From positions 1 to 64,000 of the forward strand of contig CAKRHP010000014.1 in assembly GCA_934339135.1 (NCBI GenBank): DNA of 64,000 bases, in the 5' to 3' direction. Numbering within the stretch: the stretch's first letter is position 1; the number at the start of each line of letters is the position of its first letter. The notes under the pieces are model-generated. The model was not told the DNA's origin. It was given only the letters and a program-made list of their open reading frames with translations, and did no database searches. The position numbers were made by a program, and so were the translations under genes. Below are positions 15,849 through 24,444 of this stretch, piece after piece. This stretch comes from an uncultured Lachnospiraceae bacterium (lineage in GTDB: Bacteria; Bacillota; Clostridia; Lachnospirales; Lachnospiraceae).

Positions 15849-18800
15849 ATGAAAGGAACACTGTTTCGTAAAATTGGGGTTGGAATCATAAGTCTTTCCA
15901 TGCTGGTGAGCAGTTTGCCGGCACGAGGGTATGTCTGTGCCAAAGTACAGAATGCTATGGAAAATAAGGAGGTTTGCACGGTAAACAATAAGAATGCCGC
16001 TGCAGAAAAAACAGGCTCTATTGTTTTGAACGGCGATGATATCCGGACAAACAATGTCCGTGGCCTGACCTACAAAGGCTTTGGTCTGCTCAGTGCCAAT
16101 TCTACCAGTGATCTTTTGATGGATTATAAGGCACAGAATCCGGAGGCGTATGCCAAATTGTTACAGTATTTGTTTGGTGGAGAACATCCTATTATGACTC
16201 ATGTCAAATTGGAAATGGGAAATGACCGTAATAATTCTACCGGTGCAGAAGCTTCCACCAAAAGAAGCCGGTATGAGATGACAAATGTTCTGCGAAATCC
16301 GGGATGGCAGCTGGCTGCAGATGCAAAAAAGATAAACCCGGATGTTAAGGTAAGTATCCTGCGGTGGAATGCTCCGGCGTGGGTATCATCCATAGAGGAT
16401 GTGTATAAATGGTATAAAGCAGCGATACTGGCGGCATATCGTCAGTATGGTTATATGGTGGATTACCTCAATCCCAATGTGAATGAAGGATGGAATAAAA
16501 AGACTGATGTGGATTACACTAAAAAATTTGCGGCATGGATTGCATCAGAAAATGAAAAGACTATTACGGATGATACTGCCCGTTCTCTTTTTCAGAAGAT
16601 CAAGCTGATCGTATCGGATGAGGCAATCAGTATTTCTGCGAATATTGCGAATACCATGAAGAAGGATGGAGGATTTTATCATGCGGTGGATGTGGTAGGA
16701 TATCATTATACACCGATGGATGATACAAATAATGGAATGAAATGGCTGGCGGAAATTGCGGATAAGGAGGTCTGGAACAGTGAAGCACAGGCGGTATTTT
16801 CCAATTCCGCATTCCGGCCATCCAATAATGTAAAGGATCCGAATACCGAAGGAACCGGGATCGGTGGTACGGGAAGTGCACTGGAAATGGGAAATACCTT
16901 TATTAAGGGATTTGTGAAATCAAGGAGAACCCATGTGATCTATCAGCCGGCGATCGGTTCCTTTTATGAGGGCGGACAGTTTTCTTTTAAAGAGCTGGTG
17001 AGTGCCAGAGATCCATGGTCCGGATGGATTCATTATGATGCGGGACTGCTTGTCTTGGCACATCTGAGTAAATTTGCTGTGACAGGCTGGGAAAATGAGG
17101 ACAACACAGCTGGAATCTGGAGAGCAGTTCCGGAGGCAAGTAAATCCACAGCTTCCGGAACAAATCCAGTCAACGGAAGAAAAGGCGGAGAGAATTATAT
17201 GACGCTGGCAGCACCGTCGAAGGATGCCTTTTCTTCTTTGATTGTGAATGACAGTGAATATCCGATGTCCTATGACATTCAGGTGAAAAACATGAAGCTG
17301 CCGCAGGATCAGAAGCTGTATGTATGGGAGACCAGAGCAGCAGAAAAGGGGAGTTTTAACGAAAATTATATGAAATGTCTTGGTGGGGTATGTGCTGATG
17401 GAGACGGAATTTATACGGTAAAAGTGAAGCCTTATTCTGTTGTGACGGTAACAACTATGGATGTGGAAAAGAATCCGGAATATACTCAGGAGCTGCCGGT
17501 GGAGGGCGAAAGAACTGTTCTTGATACCGACGAGACAGGAGATTGTCAGAATACGGAAAATGGTATTTTGTATGCCGATGATTTTGAGTATACCAATAAA
17601 AACGTGGATGTTTTGGATGGAAAAGGTGGTCTTACCGGGGAGAAAGAGGATTATATTCAGTCACGTGGTGGTGATGATGGAGCAATGGCACGTTACACCA
17701 ATACGATCAACGGAGCGTTTGAGGCATATAAAACACCGGATGGCAACCGCGTACTCAGACAGCAGTTGGATCAGAAGGAAAACGGAGTGGGAAAAAGCTG
17801 GAATGACGGGGATGCCGTGACTCTGCTGGGAGATTTCCGGTGGTGCAATTATACTGCTTCCGTTGATGTATTATTTGAAAATGATGCTGAAAAGTCTTAT
17901 GGTTCCGTGGCGATCCGCCAGACAGGAGGTTCCCAGAATCTGGAGAAAAGTGCCGGATATACTTTACGCGTCGGTGCAGATGGTGCATGGAAGCTTTATC
18001 GGAAAGATACAGAGGTGATGTCTGGAAATGTATCTGATGATGCGGGATTTAAAAAGGGCACCAATGTATGGAACAATTTGAAATTACAGGGGGCAGGAGC
18101 AACCATCCGGGCATATGTTAATAACCATCTGATTGCGGAATACAAGGATGAGAACCCTATCACATCCGGAAGGATCGGTCTGGGTTCTGCTTATACCCAT
18201 ACGGAGTTTGATCATCTTAAGGTGATGAAGATCAAGGGGTATGTTCCATATTATACAGAGCTGTTAGACAATATGGAAACCTATGATCTGTCTGCGGACA
18301 AAAAAGAAAAGCTGGTTTATCAGGGGAACTGGAGCCATGCAAACGGAAAAGGAATGTATGTTTATCAGCGGAGTCTGTCGGAGACAAGGGAGGCGGGAGC
18401 CTCACTGACATACCGTTTTACCGGTACCGGAATAGAGATATTGTCCGGGACGGATAAGGATGGCATTGTAAAGATTGACGTGGATGGAACTACCGTGGCA
18501 GATAATCGGGCACTGCAGAAGGCAGATAATATGAATATGACCTGTGCCGTAACAGGTCTGGAGTATCAGGAGCATACAGTGACCTTTACATTAAAGAAGG
18601 GTATCTTTTCTGTAGACATGGTTGGTGTATTGGGAGACAACTGCACACTGGAGGACGAAAATACCGTATCCGGAAACTGGAAAGATGAACGGACGAAGGA
18701 TCCGGATGTACTTCCGACCGAAACGCCGGTACCACAGGGGGATCAGGAAGTAAGTATTCCGGATGTTCTTTCGACACCAGAACCTACCGTGCCACCGCTT

Positions 18801-19385
18801 GCGGATTGGACTCCTGCACCGACAGCTTCCGAGACACCGACGGCTTCCGAGACACCGGCGGCTTCCGAGACACCGGCGGCTTCCGAGACACCGCCAGCTT
18901 CTGTGAAACCGGATCAGACTGTGCCGGCAGATTCCGTAAAAACGGATCAGACACCACAGCCATCGGTTTCGGCCGGAGTGGCATCGGTACCACAGGATAA
19001 TTCTTCCGTAAAGGGAACATTGGTGAAGGATGATAACGCAGTTTACCGCATTATCAATGAAAAGAACAAGACAGCAGCACTGGTACGGTTTAACAATAAA
19101 ACAGCCAAAAAGGCAGTGATTCCGGCAGTGGTCAAAGGATATCGTGGTGGAAAGAAAATATCTTATCAGATCACTGCGGTAGATACGAAAGCGTTTGCCG
19201 GCTGTAAAAATCTCAAAAAGATACAGATCCGGTCAAAGCAGCTTCGGAAGATTGGGAAAAATGCCTTTCGGGGAATTCACAGGAAAGCAGTCTTTACTTT
19301 GCCGTCCTCCTGTGGGAAAAAGTACAAAAAATTATTTACCGCTAAAACCGGGTATCAGAAGAAAACCATGAAGCTGAAGTTTTAG
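15849..19385 (+). CDS. secreted GH59-like (galactocerebrosidase-type) glycoside hydrolase with C-terminal repeat domain
   Basis: This 1178-residue protein starts with a signal peptide (residues 1-31) after AAAGGAGG. Residues 60-520 resemble glycoside hydrolase family 59: GFGLLSANSTSDLL, KLEMGNDRNN, RWNAPAWV. The candidate acid/base is E213 (NPNVNEGW) and the candidate nucleophile is E312 (VWNSEAQAVF). Residues 575-800 look like the lectin-like domain of that family, with DDFEY near the start and FDHLKVMKI at the end. A jelly-roll module follows at about 805-930. A proline/threonine linker with TASETP repeats leads to a BspA-like leucine-rich module ending at 1178. It probably removes galactosyl or related residues from host or plant glycans. 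Confidence 0.75.
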   Translation: MKGTLFRKIGVGIISLSMLVSSLPARGYVCAKVQNAMENKEVCTVNNKNAAAEKTGSIVLNGDDIRTNNVRGLTYKGFGLLSANSTSDLLMDYKAQNPEAYAKLLQYLFGGEHPIMTHVKLEMGNDRNNSTGAEASTKRSRYEMTNVLRNPGWQLAADAKKINPDVKVSILRWNAPAWVSSIEDVYKWYKAAILAAYRQYGYMVDYLNPNVNEGWNKKTDVDYTKKFAAWIASENEKTITDDTARSLFQKIKLIVSDEAISISANIANTMKKDGGFYHAVDVVGYHYTPMDDTNNGMKWLAEIADKEVWNSEAQAVFSNSAFRPSNNVKDPNTEGTGIGGTGSALEMGNTFIKGFVKSRRTHVIYQPAIGSFYEGGQFSFKELVSARDPWSGWIHYDAGLLVLAHLSKFAVTGWENEDNTAGIWRAVPEASKSTASGTNPVNGRKGGENYMTLAAPSKDAFSSLIVNDSEYPMSYDIQVKNMKLPQDQKLYVWETRAAEKGSFNENYMKCLGGVCADGDGIYTVKVKPYSVVTVTTMDVEKNPEYTQELPVEGERTVLDTDETGDCQNTENGILYADDFEYTNKNVDVLDGKGGLTGEKEDYIQSRGGDDGAMARYTNTINGAFEAYKTPDGNRVLRQQLDQKENGVGKSWNDGDAVTLLGDFRWCNYTASVDVLFENDAEKSYGSVAIRQTGGSQNLEKSAGYTLRVGADGAWKLYRKDTEVMSGNVSDDAGFKKGTNVWNNLKLQGAGATIRAYVNNHLIAEYKDENPITSGRIGLGSAYTHTEFDHLKVMKIKGYVPYYTELLDNMETYDLSADKKEKLVYQGNWSHANGKGMYVYQRSLSETREAGASLTYRFTGTGIEILSGTDKDGIVKIDVDGTTVADNRALQKADNMNMTCAVTGLEYQEHTVTFTLKKGIFSVDMVGVLGDNCTLEDENTVSGNWKDERTKDPDVLPTETPVPQGDQEVSIPDVLSTPEPTVPPLADWTPAPTASETPTASETPAASETPAASETPPASVKPDQTVPADSVKTDQTPQPSVSAGVASVPQDNSSVKGTLVKDDNAVYRIINEKNKTAALVRFNNKTAKKAVIPAVVKGYRGGKKISYQITAVDTKAFAGCKNLKKIQIRSKQLRKIGKNAFRGIHRKAVFTLPSSCGKKYKKLFTAKTGYQKKTMKLKF
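18822..18911 (+). repeat. 18-bp tandem repeats coding a TASETP linker
   Basis: Four near-identical 18-bp units (18822-18839, 18840-18857, 18858-18875, 18876-18893) and a fifth degenerate one encode T/A-A-S-E-T-P hexapeptides in the linker of the glycoside hydrolase. Copy number may vary between strains. Confidence 0.9.
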
Positions 19386-19392
19386 CAGATTT

Positions 19393-19421
19393 TTGACACA
19401 TCCTTCATTTCCATATATAAT
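19393..19421 (+). promoter_or_regulatory. strong sigma-A type promoter for trpS
   Basis: TTGACA (19393-19398), a 17-base spacer and TATAAT (19416-19421) form a consensus promoter. It lies immediately behind the glycoside hydrolase stop at 19385. The leader to the trpS start is about 100 bases. Confidence 0.8.
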
Positions 19422-19472
19422 GGAGAGAAAGCACGATTCAGACGAAGACAGATGAAAAGGGATGAACGGCAG

Positions 19473-19509
19473 CCGAAGGTGTTTGGATGACCGAAGGTGC
19501 TTTGGAATG
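19473..19509 (+). repeat. tandem 18/19-bp direct repeat in the trpS leader
   Basis: CCGAAGGTG followed by TTTGGATGA (19473-19490) is repeated as CCGAAGGTGC followed by TTTGGAATG (19491-19509). The second copy abuts the GGAGGAG ribosome site of trpS. No T-box or leader-peptide arrangement is evident. Confidence 0.7.
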
Positions 19510-19525
19510 GAGGAGACAAGACGAT

Positions 19526-20747
<1,222 letters not shown>

Positions 20748-20786
20748 TTAATAACATAAATCACTTGATAACATCATACTCCTTAG

Positions 20787-20822
20787 AGCCTGTGCTGTGT
20801 TAATCTGCAGCACAGGCTTTTT
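20787..20822 (+). terminator. Rho-independent terminator after the trpS/enolase remnant
   Basis: AGCCTGTGCTG (20787-20797) pairs perfectly with CAGCACAGGCT (20808-20818) across a 10-base loop and is followed by Ts. It probably was the original enolase terminator. Confidence 0.9.
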
Positions 20823-20986
20823 CTGCGTATTATCCAACTATCATTTATATAGCTTCTGTGATAAAATAATTGGGAGAAATCATCGCAAAGAAAAAGTGAA
20901 AAAAACGGAAAGATTTTGCAACCATGTTTGTATTATAATAAAAAATGTCAAAAAATGACAAGAGATAAAACTGAAGTTGGTGGATT

Positions 20987-22495
20987 ATGAAAGTAAATGG
21001 GAGAGAACGCTGTATAGGCTGTATGAAGCTGTTGAACGCAGAGGGAAAATGTCCTCATTGCGGTTTTGTACAGGATGGTTATGAGCCGATTCCGCGCTGT
21101 CTGCGGCCGGGAACATATCTGAAGGAACGATATATGCTTGGACGTGTGCTGGGAGAGGGAAGCTTTGGTATCAGTTATATAGCCTGGGACTGTCTGTTGG
21201 ATACTGTGGTAGCGATCAAAGAATATTTTCCGGCCAGCCTCGTCAGCAGACATATCAGTGAAGACGGGGATCGAAATGTTTACATATATGAGAAGGCAGA
21301 GAAACAAAAATATCAGGAAAGTCTGGAAAAATATCTTCAGGAAGCCAAAAGTCTGTCAGCATATTATGATCTGGATGGCATTGTTTCGGTAAGAGATTTT
21401 TTTTATGAGAATAACACAGCTTATATCATTATGGGATATGTGGATGGTGTCAGTGTTAAGGAATATGTAGAAAAAAATGGTCCGATCGAGGGAGAGAAGC
21501 TTTTACATATGCTGGAGCCGGTGATCTGTTCTCTGATGAAAGTTCATCAGACAGGAGTGCTTCACCGGGATATCAGTCCGGATAATATTCTGCTTACGCG
21601 GGATGAACGGCTTGTTTTGATCGATTTTGGGGCTGCCCGCAGAGAAAATATCAATATGACGAGAAGCATGACTGTTGTATTTAAACGGGGATTTTCTCCG
21701 GAGGAGCAGTATCGGACCAGAGGGCGGCAGGGGGCATGGACGGATGTATATGCATTGTGTGCCACAGTCTACTATGCTCTGACAGGAAAGGCGCCGGATG
21801 AATCGATCCAGAGAATGCTGGAGGATGATATGCCATCTCTGATGGATATGCCGGAGCTGTCATTGAGCCTGTCCCAGAAAAAGGCATTAATGAAAGGGCT
21901 TACCGTAGATTTTCATCACCGATACCAGACGATGGATGAGTTGTATCGTGGATTATATCAGGAAGAAGAAAAAAGCTTCTTTATCAGCCGCCGTTGGAAA
22001 GTGGCTGGTGTGACCGCCGGCATTGTTGTTCTGACTGCGGCGGCAGCGTTTCAGATTCCGGGGATCCGGAGAAATAAAACAATGCCAAAGGCACCGGCGG
22101 CTGTGGTACAGACGACAGAAGCTGCTGTGACGGCAGTGCCTTTTACTACCGGGATACAGGAATATAAGATGGGCAGCTTCACAGGAATGAAAAAGAAAGC
22201 GGCAGCCAGAAAGCTGAGAGAGCAGGACGGATCCATTTCGATACGGTGGGTTTATAAATACAATAATAAAGTAAAGAAGGGAAGAATTATCTCCCAGAGT
22301 ATTTCCAGGGGGACGAGGTATGCAGAAGGAGCTTATCAAAAAATAGTATTTACAGTAAGTAAAGGGAAAAAGAAGGTTTCCGTGCCGGTAAAGACAAATG
22401 CGCCGGCAACTGCTGTACCGCATAATAATACCTCTGTTCCGTCCCAAAACACATCAGGGAAAAACAGCATAGAATTTGAGGGAGCGATACCATAA
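20987..22495 (+). CDS. membrane serine/threonine kinase with N-terminal zinc ribbon and C-terminal PASTA-like domain
   Basis: The 502-residue protein starts with a zinc ribbon (C9, C12, C22, C25). A eukaryotic-type kinase domain spans about residues 45-320: GEGSFG, VAIKEYFP, HRDISPDN and LIDFGAAR. The HRDxK lysine is replaced by Ser, as in a subset of bacterial kinases. One membrane helix lies near residues 342-362, and one PASTA-like repeat near 385-455 ends in VFTVSKGKKKVSVPV. This gives a cytoplasmic kinase and an outside sensor that could bind wall fragments. It is not next to a PP2C phosphatase, unlike the usual prkC/prpC pair. The following gene is 21 bp away and cotranscribed. Confidence 0.87.
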   Translation: MKVNGRERCIGCMKLLNAEGKCPHCGFVQDGYEPIPRCLRPGTYLKERYMLGRVLGEGSFGISYIAWDCLLDTVVAIKEYFPASLVSRHISEDGDRNVYIYEKAEKQKYQESLEKYLQEAKSLSAYYDLDGIVSVRDFFYENNTAYIIMGYVDGVSVKEYVEKNGPIEGEKLLHMLEPVICSLMKVHQTGVLHRDISPDNILLTRDERLVLIDFGAARRENINMTRSMTVVFKRGFSPEEQYRTRGRQGAWTDVYALCATVYYALTGKAPDESIQRMLEDDMPSLMDMPELSLSLSQKKALMKGLTVDFHHRYQTMDELYRGLYQEEEKSFFISRRWKVAGVTAGIVVLTAAAAFQIPGIRRNKTMPKAPAAVVQTTEAAVTAVPFTTGIQEYKMGSFTGMKKKAAARKLREQDGSISIRWVYKYNNKVKKGRIISQSISRGTRYAEGAYQKIVFTVSKGKKKVSVPVKTNAPATAVPHNNTSVPSQNTSGKNSIEFEGAIP

Positions 22496-22516
22496 AGATA
22501 AAACAAGGAGAAAACA

Positions 22517-23926
22517 ATGGGAACCCATAGAAAAACATTTACCATGGCATTACAAAAAATAAAACGGGATAAACATTTTGAGGATTTTGCAGATTTTATC
22601 ATGGACAAACTGGATATTCCGAAGGAAGAGGAAATGACTGCAGAAATGAGGAGAAGTGCGTATCGGGCATTTCGGGCAAGAACCGGTAAGGAAGACTTTG
22701 CAACGCTTCCGACGATTCGGAAATGGTTTGGGATCGGAGGCAGAGCCGTGCCGGACCGGGAACAGGTATATCAGATCTGCATGGCGATGGGACTGTCCAT
22801 GGAGGATTGTCAGGAATACCTTGTTTATGGGATTCATGAACCGGCATTTCAGGTGAATGATTATCGGGAAGTGATATTGGTTTATGGTCTTGAAAATCAT
22901 AAAAATTACCGGGAATGTCAGGAAATGATCCGGGATTTTGAAGAAGGATTAAGTCATGTACTTACCTTTGAGCAGACCTGTGGAACGCAGACCCTGATGG
23001 GAGAATTTCAGGGAAGAAAAAATCTCCCATGGGAAGAATTTCGGGAATGGATGATGGAAAATGCTGCCAGTTTTAAAGGCTATAGTAAAACAACACTGGA
23101 CTATTTTCGAAAATATAAAAAGCTTATTCTGCAGTATGCCAAAAAGGATGCTCAGGAGGAGCTGGAACGCCTGTTGTCGGAAACGAATTATGCTGTGTGG
23201 TGTCAGAGAAGGCTGTTAAATCCACAGAACTATCAGAAAAATGCCCGCAAATATGTGAATGCACAGTCGAAGGGAAACAAGAGCACTATGTCGGATGGCC
23301 TGAAGGCAAGTATTACAGAGCTTTGTTCCCTGGCATATACGCAAAAGGAGTCGAATGCAAGACTTTTGTCGGAGGTGTTTCAGTCTGAAGGAGAGGGAGC
23401 CGAGGAGACACCAAAGTTTCCGTCTGTTCATTCTATGACGGAGAAGCATCTGTCGGATCTGTTGAATGTACCCCTTCATAAGGAACGTTTTTTCCGGACC
23501 AGACAGGCAGAGCTGGTTCTTGCCGGGCTTGACGATGAGGAGGCGTGTCCGGCGTGGATCGTACAGCTGCAGCAGGAATACGGACGTAGCCCTTTGAGCT
23601 TGAAAACGGCAGGAGAGGCAAAAAAATGGCTGACGCAATATCGACGGGAAAACAAGCGCCGGTGTCTGCAGATTCAGAGAGACGATATTCTTCCTCTGAT
23701 CATGTATGTGGCGCAACACAGATATCTTGATACCATTGGGCAGGATATGTCCGCATACAGACAGAAGGATGCACTGGAGATGTTTCAGGTGCTGGCAGAT
23801 TCCACGTTGGCTGCATGTAATATGAGCCGTTTAAATCAGAAATATGAACTGGATGCCGTTTTATGTGCATGCTATCAGCCGGAAGAAATGTTTGGTTATG
23901 CGGAATTGTTGGAATCAAGTCATTAG
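22517..23926 (+). CDS. unknown 469-residue cytoplasmic protein paired with the kinase
   Basis: ATG 22517 follows AAGGAG. I do not recognise the family. There is no signal peptide or membrane helix. The N-terminal 100 residues contain a segment (PTIRKWFGIGG, REQVYQICMAMGLSMEDCQEYL) that looks like a helix-turn-helix of the Xre sort, including the spacing of two helices. The rest is helical and charged, with no enzymatic motif. Position 21 bp behind the kinase suggests it is a substrate or effector of it, possibly a DNA-binding one. This is inference from context only. Confidence 0.75.
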   Translation: MGTHRKTFTMALQKIKRDKHFEDFADFIMDKLDIPKEEEMTAEMRRSAYRAFRARTGKEDFATLPTIRKWFGIGGRAVPDREQVYQICMAMGLSMEDCQEYLVYGIHEPAFQVNDYREVILVYGLENHKNYRECQEMIRDFEEGLSHVLTFEQTCGTQTLMGEFQGRKNLPWEEFREWMMENAASFKGYSKTTLDYFRKYKKLILQYAKKDAQEELERLLSETNYAVWCQRRLLNPQNYQKNARKYVNAQSKGNKSTMSDGLKASITELCSLAYTQKESNARLLSEVFQSEGEGAEETPKFPSVHSMTEKHLSDLLNVPLHKERFFRTRQAELVLAGLDDEEACPAWIVQLQQEYGRSPLSLKTAGEAKKWLTQYRRENKRRCLQIQRDDILPLIMYVAQHRYLDTIGQDMSAYRQKDALEMFQVLADSTLAACNMSRLNQKYELDAVLCACYQPEEMFGYAELLESSH

Positions 23927-23979
23927 TCGAAGGATTTTTTCAATAAAAAGCGTATAAAACGGTCCGGGGCAGGGTGTCA

Positions 23980-24007
23980 TTGACAAAGCTTCAGGAATGT
24001 GTATAAT
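23980..24007 (+). promoter_or_regulatory. promoter for the thiamine-binding protein gene
   Basis: TTGACA (23980-23985), a 16-base spacer and TATAAT (24002-24007) match consensus. No TPP riboswitch is visible between it and the gene. Confidence 0.7.
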
Positions 24008-24074
24008 TTTAGCAGAAATTTGAAAGGGAATTTCAGGAATATATCGTATGGGTAAATGAAAGGAAGAAATAATC

Positions 24075-24371
24075 ATGAACGCAAGTGTAGCAATTCAGGT
24101 ATTACCAAACGTAACAGATGATGAGGAAGTGATCCGTATTGTAGATGAGGTGATCGCTTATATTAAAAGCTTTGGACTTTCTACATCTGTAGGACCATTT
24201 GAAACAACCATAGAAGGAGATTATGATCAACTCATGGAGATCGTGGCAGGATGTCAGAAGGTTGCGATCGCAGCAGGCGGATGTGATCAGATTTCTACTT
24301 ATGTCAAGATTGTATACAAACCGGAGGGTGAGGTACTGAGTATTGAAAAGAAAGTTACAAAGCATCACTAA
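24075..24371 (+). CDS. MTH1187/YkoF-type thiamine-binding protein
   Basis: This 98-residue protein has the ferredoxin-like DUF77 fold: an N-terminal strand SVAIQVLPNV, the central SVGPFETTIEGDYDQLMEIV, and a final glycine-rich turn. Relatives bind thiamine or its HMP moiety and sit in front of ABC transporter genes for these compounds. Here the transporter is gone, and only a scrap of its ATPase remains immediately downstream (24376-24440). The ribosome site is AAAGGAAG. Confidence 0.8.
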   Translation: MNASVAIQVLPNVTDDEEVIRIVDEVIAYIKSFGLSTSVGPFETTIEGDYDQLMEIVAGCQKVAIAAGGCDQISTYVKIVYKPEGEVLSIEKKVTKHH

Positions 24372-24375
24372 TGCA

Positions 24376-24440
24376 TTGATTCCGGCACAGTTGTCAGGAG
24401 GCATGCGCCAGAGAGCGGCACTGCTGCGGACGTATCTGCG
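24376..24440 (+). pseudogene. remnant of a thiamine-type ABC transporter ATPase
   Basis: Starting four bases after the thiamine-binding gene, a different frame encodes LIPAQLSGGMRQRAALLRTYL. This is the ABC signature motif plus the following helix, as in nitrate/taurine/thiamine-type ATPases. Neither Walker motif is present and the similarity ends near 24440, where the convergent HD-GYP gene begins. It is a 21-codon fossil of a deleted transporter operon. Confidence 0.72.
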
Positions 24441-24444
24441 ATGG

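Noticed and set aside
18822-18911. CRISPR-like spaced repeats
   Set aside because: The units are contiguous, 18 bp long, in frame and code for a linker, so this is a protein repeat.
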